Below are positions 1 through 8,223 of a DNA stretch of 52,666 nt, one piece after another. The DNA comes from Candidatus Saccharimonadales bacterium. Lineage in GTDB: Bacteria > Patescibacteriota > Saccharimonadia > Saccharimonadales > UBA10212. Positions within the stretch are counted from its first letter, which is position 1; each line of letters begins with the position of its first letter. The notes under the pieces are model-generated. The model worked only from the letters and a program-made list of their open reading frames with translations, did no database searches and was not told where the DNA came from. A program made the translations under genes and the position numbers. Where the stretch lies: NCBI GenBank assembly GCA_025450575.1, contig JANWHE010000009.1, positions 1 through 52,666 of the forward strand, read 5' to 3'.

Positions 1-1
1 G

Positions 2-283
2 ATACTCCGGGAATACTGGGCCTGTCCGGTAGTAGCCTATACCTATGAAGAACAGACGCGGGTGGGAGTGCTGCCGGGCGGTATTTTTAATCTGGATATG
101 CCGATTGATTCAATGTACTATACGGCAGCTATCAGGATGGGCCGCAATGATGTCGGGGCCGGGATAGGCGCCTGGCTGCCGGAAGAGAAAGTGCTGCTGA
201 AACCACGCGACGCCGTCATAAGAGCCCAAAATGTCCCCATATCGGAATTAGGGGAGCGTTTCCCCGACGCTCCCTTGGTGTAA
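2..283 (+). CDS. C-terminal fragment of an unidentified protein
   Basis: The reading frame is open from the left window edge and ends at TAA 281-283, so this is the last ~93 residues of a gene that starts outside the window. The ORF track begins it at an internal GTG, but codons upstream (ILREYWACPVV...) continue the same frame. The fragment is globular and mixed alpha/beta in look, with no membrane segment. It ends with a charged tail (SELGERFPDAPLV). I do not recognise the family. The next gene, gatC, starts 32 bp downstream from its own -10 box, so co-transcription is not required. Confidence 0.6.
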   Translation: MLREYWACPVVAYTYEEQTRVGVLPGGIFNLDMPIDSMYYTAAIRMGRNDVGAGIGAWLPEEKVLLKPRDAVIRAQNVPISELGERFPDAPLV

Positions 284-298
284 GCAGTCAGATTCGGC

Positions 299-304
299 TA
301 TACT
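299..304 (+). promoter_or_regulatory. -10 box TATACT of gatC
   Basis: TATACT lies 11 nt before the gatC ATG, and there is no Shine-Dalgarno sequence between them. The transcript would start within a few bases of the start codon, the recurring near-leaderless layout of this window. Confidence 0.5.
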
Positions 305-315
305 TATATCCATAA

Positions 316-606
316 ATGAGTAAATTGTCGCGCGACGATGTCTTAAAATTGGCTGCTTTGAGCAAGCTTACTCTCAGTGATGACGAAGTTGAGAAACTGC
401 GCGGCGAGCTGTCGGAAATTTTAAACTACGTGGAGATTCTTAACCAGGTCGACGTCGAAGGCCTGCAGCCGACATACCAGGTAACCGGTTTACAGAACGT
501 TACCCGGCCCGATGAGCCGCGCGACTACGGCTATAAGCCCGAGGACCTTCTAAAAAACGCGCCGGCAGTCCAGGACAACCAGTTCAAAGTGAAGAGGGTG
601 CTGTAA
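316..606 (+). CDS. gatC: Aspartyl/glutamyl-tRNA amidotransferase subunit C
   Basis: This 96-residue protein has the usual GatC length and pattern: an N-terminal helix pair (LSRDDVLKLAALSKLTLSDDE), the 'ILNYVEILNQVDVEGLQPT' segment, and a C-terminal tail (VTRPDEPRDY) that wraps the GatA/GatB interface. GatC holds the GatCAB complex together, which converts Glu-tRNA(Gln) and/or Asp-tRNA(Asn) to the amide forms in the cytoplasm. Its stop overlaps the gatA start in TAATG, so the two are translationally coupled. It is the first gene of gatC-gatA-orf-gatB. Identification is by family pattern plus neighbours. Confidence 0.93.
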   Translation: MSKLSRDDVLKLAALSKLTLSDDEVEKLRGELSEILNYVEILNQVDVEGLQPTYQVTGLQNVTRPDEPRDYGYKPEDLLKNAPAVQDNQFKVKRVL

Positions 607-2012
607 TGGACTGGCTGCCGATAGCCGATATCGCCGGGAAAGTTCAGAACGGTGAATTAAAGGCCGTCGAGCTTGTCCGCAAATCCCTGGCGGCCATAGA
701 AGAGAATAAAAACCATGACGCGATTATCTCGACCATGGAGGCGCGGGCTTTAGAGCGGGCCGGCCAGATAGATGAATCGCCGACTGGCCGGCTGGCCGGC
801 GTACCGTTTATCACGAAAGATAATTTTTTGACGTTCGGCGGCAAGACCACGGCCGCCAGCAATATTCTGCGGCCGTTCGAGGCGCCCTACCAGGCGACGG
901 CCATCGAAAGATTGGAGGCCGAAGGCGCCATCTGTGTCGCCAAAGCTAACCTGGACGCTTTCGCCCACGGTTCCAGCACCGAGAATTCCGATTGGTTCGT
1001 AACTAAACATCCGGCAGACCCTTCCCGGGTGCCAGGCGGCAGTTCCGGCGGCTCGGCCGCCGCCGTGGCTTTGCGTATGGCGCCCTTCGCGCTGGGGACC
1101 GATACCGGCGGCTCGATCCGCCTACCGGCCAGTTTCTGCGGGGTCGTCGGCTATAAGCCGACTTACGGGCTGGTCAGCCGCAGCGGGGTCATCGCTATGG
1201 CCAGCAGCACCGATGTGATTGGCCCGCTGGCCCGGTCCGTCGATGACGCCGCTCTGGTGTTAGACGTCATGAGCGGCAAAGACGAATTAGATAGCACCAC
1301 AATTGATCGTGACGAAAAGCCTTATAGCGGGGCGCAGGAAGAGATAGCCGGCAAGAAAATCGGCGTCATCAGAGAATATCTGGCCCAAGGCTTGCAGCCA
1401 GGCGTGGAAAAAATAGTCAGAGAATCGATTGATAAGCTTAAGTCCGCCGGAGCGACCGTAGAGGAGGTCAGCTTGCCCAGCCTGCCGCTGGCGTTGGCGG
1501 TCTACTATATAGTCTGTCCGGCCGAAGTCAGCAGCAACCTGAGCCGTTATGACGGACAACGCTATGGCTACAGCTCACCGGACGCCAAAGATTTGGATGA
1601 CAGCTACGAACTCAGCCGCCAGCAAGGTTTTGGCGCCGAAGCCAAACGCCGCATCATGATCGGAACTCACGTATTATCCAGCGGTTACTACGATGCTTAT
1701 TATAAAAAGGCTCAGACAGTCCGTACTAAGATTATTAACGAGTTCGAGGAGGCTTTCGCGAAGTACGATTTTTTGGTCGGGCCCGTGGCGCCGATGACGG
1801 CGTTCAAGATTGGCGAGAGATCCGGCGATCCGCTGCAGATGTATCTGACGGATATCATGACGGTGGCCGCCAATATGTCGGGCAACCCAGCAATAAGCGT
1901 GCCGGCCGGAGAGGCCGAGGGGCTGCCGGTCGGTTTTCAAATTGTCGGCCCGCTGCGCGGCGACCGCCAATTGCTAGGTATAGCTAGAAAATTCGAGGCT
2001 ATAAGAACATGA
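606..2012 (+). CDS. gatA: Aspartyl/glutamyl-tRNA amidotransferase subunit A
   Basis: This 468-residue amidase-signature protein is the glutaminase subunit of GatCAB; it frees ammonia from glutamine and passes it to GatB. The Ser-cisSer-Lys triad is visible: the catalytic Lys in 'FITKDNF' (~res 77), the Gly/Ser-rich loop 'GGSSGGSAAAVA' (~res 145-156), and 'GTDTGGSIRLPASFCG' with the nucleophile Ser (~res 165-180). Length is normal for GatA. It overlaps gatC by 1 nt and the next ORF by 4 nt (ATGA), so the cluster is a tight operon. Having GatCAB implies indirect synthesis of Gln-tRNA and/or Asn-tRNA. Confidence 0.96.
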   Translation: MDWLPIADIAGKVQNGELKAVELVRKSLAAIEENKNHDAIISTMEARALERAGQIDESPTGRLAGVPFITKDNFLTFGGKTTAASNILRPFEAPYQATAIERLEAEGAICVAKANLDAFAHGSSTENSDWFVTKHPADPSRVPGGSSGGSAAAVALRMAPFALGTDTGGSIRLPASFCGVVGYKPTYGLVSRSGVIAMASSTDVIGPLARSVDDAALVLDVMSGKDELDSTTIDRDEKPYSGAQEEIAGKKIGVIREYLAQGLQPGVEKIVRESIDKLKSAGATVEEVSLPSLPLALAVYYIVCPAEVSSNLSRYDGQRYGYSSPDAKDLDDSYELSRQQGFGAEAKRRIMIGTHVLSSGYYDAYYKKAQTVRTKIINEFEEAFAKYDFLVGPVAPMTAFKIGERSGDPLQMYLTDIMTVAANMSGNPAISVPAGEAEGLPVGFQIVGPLRGDRQLLGIARKFEAIRT

Positions 2013-2413
2013 CATTCTTTTTACTTGGCGTCATCATATTCGGAGTGGCGGCACTGGCGGTAGTCAGCCGTCTGGCTAAGAGCCGCGCCAAAACCTTAGA
2101 CCAGCAATACTTCCAGGGCCAATGGATGGAACTTTTAGCCCGTGTCAAGACTCCGGAGGGTATGATGCTGGCGGTTATCGACGCCGATAAGCTGTTGGAC
2201 GAAGCCCTTAAACGCCGCCGCTTGAAGGGCAAGACTATGGGCGAACGGCTGGTTTCGGCCCAGCGCCTGATAAGCGACAATGACGCCGTTTGGTACGCCC
2301 ATAAATTGCGCAACCGCTTGGTCCACGAACCTAATGTCCGCTTGAAAAAGAAAGAGGCCCGTAACGCCCTCGAGGGCTTTAGGCAGGGGCTTAGAGACCT
2401 AGGAGCTTTTTAA
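2009..2413 (+). CDS. Membrane-anchored HEPN-like small protein in the gat operon
   Basis: This 134-residue protein has one N-terminal membrane helix (FFLLGVIIFGVAALAVVS, res 3-20) followed by a basic, helical cytoplasmic part. Near the C-terminus it carries 'WYAHKLRNRLVHEP' (res ~95-108). This matches the R-N-x3-H form of the Rx4-6H signature seen in HEPN-domain ribonucleases and nucleotidyltransferase partners. It overlaps gatA by 4 nt and abuts gatB with no gap, so it is co-translated with the tRNA amidotransferase. The HEPN link rests on a single motif and helical content; the function is unknown. It could instead be a structural protein with a chance match. Confidence 0.7.
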   Translation: MTFFLLGVIIFGVAALAVVSRLAKSRAKTLDQQYFQGQWMELLARVKTPEGMMLAVIDADKLLDEALKRRRLKGKTMGERLVSAQRLISDNDAVWYAHKLRNRLVHEPNVRLKKKEARNALEGFRQGLRDLGAF

Positions 2414-3862
2414 ATGCCCATTAGCGAAGATATCCGCCGCAAGTATACACCGACCATCGGTATCGAGTGCCATGTCCAGCTGAAAACCAAGACTAAATTA
2501 TTCTCGGCGGCCGGTAATGACGCCCGGGCGGCCGCGCCTAATACGCTGATCAGCCATATCGATACTGCGATGCCCGGCGCTTTGCCGGTGCTGAACGAAA
2601 AAGCTCTGGAGTTAGCCATCCGGGCGGCCTTCGCCCTGAATACCCGGCCGCAGCGGCACAGCTATTTTGAGCGCAAACATTATTTTTATCCCGATTCGCC
2701 GGCTGGCTACCAGATCAGCCAGCTGCACTCGCCGATAATCGTCGACGGCTCCGTGGAGATTACTACCGAAGGCCAGAAAAAATCGATAAGTATCAACCGC
2801 GTCCAGCTGGAGGCTGACGCCGGCAAGACCACCCATCCGGCCGGCGCCGATTATTCGTTGGTAGATTTAAACCGGGCGGGCACGCCACTCTTAGAGATAG
2901 TCAGCGAACCGCAGATCCATAGCCCGGCCGAAGCCAAAGCTTACACCCGGGAGCTTTATCTATTGATGAAATATGCGGATGTCAGCGACGTCGATCTGTA
3001 CCACGGCAATATGCGCTTTGACATCAACATCAGCGTCAGCCCTCAAGCCGATGTTCTGGGAAAGCGCACCGAAGTCAAGAACCTCAACAGTTTCCGAAGC
3101 GTGGAGAACGCCGTGACTCACGAAATAGACCGCCAGATAGAGTTGCTCGAAAAAGGCCGGCCGCCCGAGCAGGAAACCCGCGGCTGGGACGAGGCTAAAC
3201 AAAAGACCGTCCCGCAGCGCCTAAAAGAAGAAGCCCAAGACTACCGCTACATGCCCGAACCGGACATCCCGCCGATTGAACTTGATGATGAATATATCGA
3301 AAAAATCAAATCCAAGATGCCGAAACTGCCGTCAGAGATTCGAGAAATACTTAACAAGTTAAGTATTTCAGACAATGTGGTTGAAGGTGTTTTAGACAAT
3401 GACTCTATCTGCCGGTCGGTAATGGCCCAGATTGATAAAGCCGACGAGATCAGTGCCAAGCGGCTAGTTTTTTGGTTGTTGCAGTCTCAGCGCAAGAACG
3501 AAGATAGAGACTTATCCGACTACGATTTAAACCAAGCTTCCATCATTAAGCTTTCGGCGATGGTCGACGCCGGTCAGCTTAATTCCAACGCCGCCCAGGC
3601 AGTCTTCGATGAGATGATGAACAGTCCGACGGGTCCCGAAGAAATCGCTATCGCTAAAAATTTGATGCAGGTATCGGACGACGCGGAAATTGAAAAAATC
3701 GTAACCGCAGTCTTAGAGAAGAATCCGGCGGCCGCCGAAGACGTTAAGAACGGTGAGCTGAAAGCCATCGGCTTCTTAGTCGGGCAGGTGATGGCCGCCA
3801 GCCAGGGCCAAGCCAATCCGCAAGTCGCCCAGAAGCTAATCAAACAGCAGCTAGGACTGTAA
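2414..3862 (+). CDS. gatB: Aspartyl/glutamyl-tRNA amidotransferase subunit B
   Basis: GatB (482 residues) phosphorylates the mischarged tRNA-bound Glu/Asp and transamidates it with ammonia from GatA. Hallmarks are the N-terminal 'IGIECHVQL', 'FYPDSPAGYQISQ', 'AGKTTHPAGADYSLVDLNRAGTPLLEIVSEP', 'DYRYMPEPDIPP', and a C-terminal YqeY-like tail domain ending 'GQVMAASQGQANPQ'. It follows the preceding ORF with no spacer. Residues 311-319 (EILNKLSIS) are encoded by one copy of a 26-bp palindrome that also occurs in rnhB and gdh. It appears to replace normal sequence there rather than lengthen the protein. Confidence 0.97.
   Translation: MPISEDIRRKYTPTIGIECHVQLKTKTKLFSAAGNDARAAAPNTLISHIDTAMPGALPVLNEKALELAIRAAFALNTRPQRHSYFERKHYFYPDSPAGYQISQLHSPIIVDGSVEITTEGQKKSISINRVQLEADAGKTTHPAGADYSLVDLNRAGTPLLEIVSEPQIHSPAEAKAYTRELYLLMKYADVSDVDLYHGNMRFDINISVSPQADVLGKRTEVKNLNSFRSVENAVTHEIDRQIELLEKGRPPEQETRGWDEAKQKTVPQRLKEEAQDYRYMPEPDIPPIELDDEYIEKIKSKMPKLPSEIREILNKLSISDNVVEGVLDNDSICRSVMAQIDKADEISAKRLVFWLLQSQRKNEDRDLSDYDLNQASIIKLSAMVDAGQLNSNAAQAVFDEMMNSPTGPEEIAIAKNLMQVSDDAEIEKIVTAVLEKNPAAAEDVKNGELKAIGFLVGQVMAASQGQANPQVAQKLIKQQLGL
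3344..3369. repeat. Dispersed in-frame palindrome, copy 1 (in gatB)
   Basis: A perfect inverted repeat: arm GAAATACTTAAC, 2-nt centre AA, arm GTTAAGTATTTC. It lies inside gatB and is read as EILNKLSIS. It is AT-rich, with codons (ATA, CTT, TTA, AGT) that stand out from GC-rich surroundings. Copies 2 and 3 are in rnhB and gdh, in the same reading frame. Confidence 0.85.
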
Positions 3863-3900
3863 AATAAGTAACATATTTGCTGAGCAAGCCATTGTAGGCT

Positions 3901-3906
3901 TATACT
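3901..3906 (+). promoter_or_regulatory. -10 box TATACT before the 86-aa ORF
   Basis: TATACT ends 7 nt before the ATG at 3914, which would place the transcription start at or next to the start codon. No Shine-Dalgarno sequence is present. Confidence 0.55.
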
Positions 3907-3913
3907 GCAGATT

Positions 3914-4174
3914 ATGAATACAGCCTCAGAAATACTCGTCATCATCGTCAGTTCGGTTCTGGCTATCTTTTTAATAGTGTTGATTATAGTTTTGATCCAA
4001 GCTTCTAAACTCATCAAGCAAGTTAAGCGAGTCACGGTCCGCGCCGAGAACGTGGCGGATTCCATGGAGGCCGCGGCTTCGGCCTTTGAACGCACGGCCT
4101 CACCGATAGCGATCATAAAAATCATCGGCAACATAATCGACCAAACCACCAGGTCTCGTAAAAGAAAGGGATAA
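3914..4174 (+). CDS. Small single-pass membrane protein
   Basis: This 86-residue protein has one hydrophobic helix (res ~8-28, ILVIIVSSVLAIFLIVLIIV) followed by an amphipathic, basic stretch (LIKQVKRVTVRAENVADSMEAAASAFE) that looks like a short coiled coil. The layout resembles DUF948-type proteins, which often pair with YtxH proteins. The next gene, 3 bp downstream, is YtxH-like, which supports that pairing. Function is unknown, probably in the envelope. A -10 box 7 nt upstream of the ATG suggests a leaderless mRNA for the two-gene unit. Confidence 0.75.
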   Translation: MNTASEILVIIVSSVLAIFLIVLIIVLIQASKLIKQVKRVTVRAENVADSMEAAASAFERTASPIAIIKIIGNIIDQTTRSRKRKG

Positions 4175-4177
4175 ACC

Positions 4178-4594
4178 ATGGTTTTAAGACGCAAAGAGCA
4201 TATCGGAAGAAAAGTAGCCATCGGTTCGGCTATCGCCGGAGCGGCCGGTTATCTGGCCGGCATCTTGACGGCGCCTAAAGCCGGCAAGCAGACTCGCCAA
4301 GTCATCGCCGACAAGGCCGACGACTTAAAGAACGATACCGAAGGCCAGCTGCAGGAGCTGAACACCGAGCTGAAAGAGCTTATTAAAACGACCAAGGTCA
4401 AGACCGTGGCCTTGAGTTCCAGCGCCCGGGCCGAATTCAACGAAGCCGTAGTTAAAGCCAAAGACGCCCAGAATAAATCAACTCAGGTCTTAAAAGCCGC
4501 CAAAGCCGGCGAAGCCAGTGATCCGGACTTAAACAAGGCGGTCAAACAAGCCCGGATGGCCATCAAGAATCTCGGCAAGTTCTTCAAGAATTAA
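4178..4594 (+). CDS. YtxH-domain protein
   Basis: The 138-residue protein contains the YtxH signature: a short hydrophobic Gly/Ala segment, then 'LTAPKAGKQTRQ' (res ~22-42), as in 'APxSGxETR'. A long charged helical region follows (res 45-138), rich in Lys, Glu and Ala. YtxH proteins are small membrane-associated proteins of unclear role, linked to general stress in Firmicutes. It lies 3 bp after the preceding membrane protein gene and is followed by a strong intrinsic terminator, so the two genes form one unit. Confidence 0.8.
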   Translation: MVLRRKEHIGRKVAIGSAIAGAAGYLAGILTAPKAGKQTRQVIADKADDLKNDTEGQLQELNTELKELIKTTKVKTVALSSSARAEFNEAVVKAKDAQNKSTQVLKAAKAGEASDPDLNKAVKQARMAIKNLGKFFKN

Positions 4595-4615
4595 ATCGTC
4601 AAATTTTACTACATG

Positions 4616-4640
4616 GACCGGCCCTTCGGGCCGGTCTTTA
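4616..4640 (+). terminator. Intrinsic terminator after the YtxH gene
   Basis: A 9-bp GC-rich stem (GACCGGCCC / GGGCCGGTC) with a TTC loop is followed by TTTA. It ends the two-gene unit just before the dnaE -10 box. Confidence 0.85.
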
Positions 4641-4643
4641 AGT

Positions 4644-4649
4644 TATAAT
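4644..4649 (+). promoter_or_regulatory. -10 box TATAAT of dnaE
   Basis: A consensus TATAAT ends 7 nt before the dnaE ATG at 4657 and sits directly behind the upstream terminator. There is no room for a leader or an SD site, so the mRNA should be leaderless. Confidence 0.7.
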
Positions 4650-4656
4650 AAAGCTA

Positions 4657-7600
4657 ATGAAAAGTCCGGGGGAGACGCTGAAGCCTAAGGATTATGTGCA
4701 TCTGCATAATCATACGCAGTATTCGCTTTTGGACGGCCTGACCAAAGTCCCGGCCCTAGTGGACCGGGTGAAAAAGCTCGGCATGGACGCGGTTGCCGTC
4801 ACCGACCATGGAACCATGAGCGCCACCATAGAATTCTATAAAGCCGCCAGGGAGACCGGCATCAAGCCGATCATCGGCATGGAAGCCTACGTGGCGCCGC
4901 GTTCGCTCCAAGACAAGGACCCGGCTAAGGACCGTCAGTACTACCACTTGACCTTGCTGGCCATGAACAACCAGGGCTATCAGAATCTGATGCGGCTATC
5001 GACAATCGCCAATCTGGATGGATTTTATTATCGCCCAAGGATCGACCACGAACTGTTGGAGAAATATAATGAGGGCCTGATAGTCCTCAGCGGCTGTATC
5101 GGTGGTGAAGTCAGCGACGCTTTGCGCCAGGACCAGTACGACCAGGCTAAAAAGGCGGCCCAGTGGTATAAGTCCGTGTTTGGCGAGCGTTATTATGTCG
5201 AGCTGATGGACCATGGGCACCCCGAACACAGCGTCGTCTGGGAAGAGCAGCAGCGGGTAAACGAAGGTTTGCTCAAACTGGCCGCGGAACTGAAGCTCCC
5301 GGCGGTCGTGACCTGCGACGCGCACTACCTGCTGGAAGAAGACCAGGAGGCCCACGAGATTCTATTATGTGTCCAGACCGGCTCATTCTTATCGGACGAA
5401 ACGCGGTTTTCGCTCAAGGATTTCCATCTGCATGTCGAGGATCCGAAGGAAATAATCAAGCGCTGGGGCAAGGCTCACCCTGATCTTATTAAGAACACCA
5501 GAAAGATCGCCGATTTGTGCGAGGTGGATATCGAACTGGACAAGATTCTGATTCCTAAGTTTCCGACGCCCAAAGGCCGCGGTGAAAAGTCTTACTTGGA
5601 ACTGTTGGTCTGGCAAGGCCTGGCTTGGCGGTACGCCGGATTCCAGCGCCGGGACCTCGGCGGCCTGAGCATCGATGAGGCCAAAAAAACGCTCAGCCCG
5701 GAAATCATCAGCCGCGCGGAATACGAACTGGATGTCGTGAACCGGATGGGCTTTAACGGATATTTTCTGATAGTCCAGGACTTTATAAACTGGGGTAAAG
5801 ACCAGGGTATCGTTTTCGGCCCGGGCCGCGGCAGCGCCGCCAGTTCGATTCTGGCGTACGCGCTGAGAATCACCGAAATCGATCCGCTGGCGTATGATTT
5901 GCTGTTCGAAAGATTCTTGAACCCGGACCGCATCAGTATGCCCGATATGGATATCGATATCCAGGATTCCCGCCGTGACGAGGTCATAGAGTACTGCATC
6001 GAAAAATACGGGCGCGACCGGGTAGCCAATATCGTGACTTTCGGCCGGATGGCGGCCCGCAACTCGGTGCGTGATGTCGCCCGCGTCCTGCAGGTGCCCT
6101 ACGCCGACGCCGATCGGCTGGCTAAGATGATTCCGCCGCCGGTCCAAGGCCGCCATATCCCGCTGGCCAAATCGCTGAAGGAAATCGACGAGCTGAGAGT
6201 CGAAAACGCCAATAACGAGCAATCGCGGCGGGTGTTCGATCTGGCGGTCAGGCTGGAAGGCACTATCCGGAGCCATGGCGTCCACGCCGCCGGCGTGGTC
6301 ATCGCCCCCGATGAAATCGTCAACTACACGCCGCTGGAAATGGCCCAAAAAGGGGTTATCGCCACCCAGTATTCGATGAATCCGATCGAAGAACTGGGTC
6401 TTTTAAAAATGGACTTCCTGGGTCTGTCCAATCTGACAATCATTAAGAATGCGCTGCGTATCATCAAAAAAGTACATGGAGAAGACCTGGATATCAGCCA
6501 GATCCCGCTGGATGATAAGAAAACCTTCGAGCTGTTGCAGAAGGCCGAGACAACCGGTGTTTTCCAGCTGGAGTCGTCTGGCATGAAGCGTTATCTAAAA
6601 CAGCTCAGACCGACGGACTTCGAGGATATCATCGCTATGGTCGCGCTTTACCGGCCGGGGCCGATGCAGTGGATCGATGACTTCATCGCCCGCAAGCATG
6701 GCTTGAAGAAAATCGAATATATCCATCCAGTCATGAAAACCGCTCTGGAAAACACTTACGGCGTGATCGTCTACCAGGAACAGGTCATGCAGATCAGTAA
6801 AGACCTTTGCGGTTTCAGCGGCGGCCAAGCCGACACTTTGCGCAAAGGTATCGCCAAAAAAATCCCATCGGTTCTGGCTAAGATGAAGAAAGAATTCATC
6901 GACGGCGCCGTCCAGCACTCCGGAGCCGATCGCCGTAGCATGGAAAAATTCTGGGGACAACTGGAAGACTTCGCGGCTTACTGTTTCAATAAGGTGCATT
7001 CGGCCTGCTACGGCCTGATCGCCTATCAGACGGCTTACCTTAAAGCCCATTACCCGGACGCCTTCATGGCGGCGCTGATGACCAGCGATTATGACAATAC
7101 CGATCGCCTGGCTATTGAGATCACCGAGTGCAAGCATATGGGCATAGAGGTCCAGCCGCCGGATATCAATGAATCGTTCCACGAGTTCGGCGTGGTGGCT
7201 GGCAAGCAGCAGATCCGCTACGGATTGGATGCCATCAAAAATGTCGGCCACGGCGCCGCCGAGGAAATCCTGCGGGCCAGACAAGAGGCTGGCGGCCGGA
7301 TAAACGATCTCAGCCAATACTGCCAGTTGGTTAACTGCCGGGTCGTCAATCGCAAAGCTCTGGAAAGCCTGGTCAAGGCTGGAGCCTTCGATAGCTTCGG
7401 CGACCGCAGCCTGCTGGTCAACAACATCGATAACATCCTGTCTTTGTCGCAGAAACTGCAGAAAGATTCCGCCAGCGGCCAGGTGGATCTGTTCGGCGAT
7501 TCGCCGGCCAGCCACATGAGCCCAAAGCTGACACTGGAAACCGGCGCCCCAGGACACACTCTGCCGGAACAGCTAAACTGGGAGCGCGAATTGCTCGGTC

Positions 7601-8223
7601 TGTACCTCAGCCATAACCCTCTGGAAAGCTATAGCAAGATTTTAAATTCACTGGCCAAGCCGATTATCTCGATTACCAAAGAGCTGGATGGCCGGACAGT
7701 GACGGTCGGCGGATCAATATCGCAGCTGCGCGAAATTTCCACCAAGAATGGTTCCAAGATGGCCTTCGCCAGGCTAGCCGATACTACCGGCGAGCTGGAA
7801 CTGATCATCTTCCCTAAAACCTATGCCGCGTCCCCCGAGCATTGGCAACGTGATAATATCATCATCGCCAAAGGCCGGGTCGATTTCAGCCGCAGCGACG
7901 AGCCGAAAGTCTTAGTCGAAGAAGCTAAACTGATCAGCGAAGATGACGCTCAGAGTTTCCGGTCGGGGGGCTACGGCGGCGAAGCCGTTCTTTCCGAGAG
8001 CATCAAACAGCGTCTATATATAAGGCTGGAAGATAGTGGCAACCAGCCGCTGCTGCTGACGCTCAAAGAGAAACTGGATGGTCATCGGGGGGATACGGAG
8101 GTGGTTTTAGTCACCGGCGCCCAAAAACAGATAATCAAATTACCGCAGACGATCAATATCAACGAGGAAAGCCTGCGCGAGCTGGCCGGACTGTTCGGCT
8201 CCACCAACGTAGTAGTCCGTTAA
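4657..8223 (+). CDS. dnaE: DNA polymerase III subunit alpha (DnaE1 type)
   Basis: This 1188-residue replicative polymerase has an N-terminal PHP domain (res ~10-270), palm and fingers, a tandem HhH region and a C-terminal OB fold (~res 1015-1090, 'TVTVGGSISQLREI'). The polymerase Asp residues appear in 'PDMDIDIQD' (~res 428-436). The likely PHP metal ligands are all present: HLHNH, VTDHG, GMEAYV, YHL, SGC, MDHG and CDAH. The PHP site may therefore be an active proofreading nuclease, unlike that of E. coli. Transcription looks leaderless. The gene meets the convergent CAP-domain gene with no gap. Confidence 0.97.
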   Translation: MKSPGETLKPKDYVHLHNHTQYSLLDGLTKVPALVDRVKKLGMDAVAVTDHGTMSATIEFYKAARETGIKPIIGMEAYVAPRSLQDKDPAKDRQYYHLTLLAMNNQGYQNLMRLSTIANLDGFYYRPRIDHELLEKYNEGLIVLSGCIGGEVSDALRQDQYDQAKKAAQWYKSVFGERYYVELMDHGHPEHSVVWEEQQRVNEGLLKLAAELKLPAVVTCDAHYLLEEDQEAHEILLCVQTGSFLSDETRFSLKDFHLHVEDPKEIIKRWGKAHPDLIKNTRKIADLCEVDIELDKILIPKFPTPKGRGEKSYLELLVWQGLAWRYAGFQRRDLGGLSIDEAKKTLSPEIISRAEYELDVVNRMGFNGYFLIVQDFINWGKDQGIVFGPGRGSAASSILAYALRITEIDPLAYDLLFERFLNPDRISMPDMDIDIQDSRRDEVIEYCIEKYGRDRVANIVTFGRMAARNSVRDVARVLQVPYADADRLAKMIPPPVQGRHIPLAKSLKEIDELRVENANNEQSRRVFDLAVRLEGTIRSHGVHAAGVVIAPDEIVNYTPLEMAQKGVIATQYSMNPIEELGLLKMDFLGLSNLTIIKNALRIIKKVHGEDLDISQIPLDDKKTFELLQKAETTGVFQLESSGMKRYLKQLRPTDFEDIIAMVALYRPGPMQWIDDFIARKHGLKKIEYIHPVMKTALENTYGVIVYQEQVMQISKDLCGFSGGQADTLRKGIAKKIPSVLAKMKKEFIDGAVQHSGADRRSMEKFWGQLEDFAAYCFNKVHSACYGLIAYQTAYLKAHYPDAFMAALMTSDYDNTDRLAIEITECKHMGIEVQPPDINESFHEFGVVAGKQQIRYGLDAIKNVGHGAAEEILRARQEAGGRINDLSQYCQLVNCRVVNRKALESLVKAGAFDSFGDRSLLVNNIDNILSLSQKLQKDSASGQVDLFGDSPASHMSPKLTLETGAPGHTLPEQLNWERELLGLYLSHNPLESYSKILNSLAKPIISITKELDGRTVTVGGSISQLREISTKNGSKMAFARLADTTGELELIIFPKTYAASPEHWQRDNIIIAKGRVDFSRSDEPKVLVEEAKLISEDDAQSFRSGGYGGEAVLSESIKQRLYIRLEDSGNQPLLLTLKEKLDGHRGDTEVVLVTGAQKQIIKLPQTININEESLRELAGLFGSTNVVVR

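Noticed and set aside
3574-4221. 215-aa minus-strand ORF across the gatB end and small membrane gene
   Set aside because: It spans the ends of two supported plus-strand genes and a promoter; Ser/Ile-rich shadow sequence without motifs.
5389-6348. Long antisense ORF (319 aa) within dnaE
   Set aside because: It lies wholly opposite a well-supported gene, has no recognisable domain, and its composition is that of a codon-position shadow. The same applies to 6595-7557 and 4996-5355.
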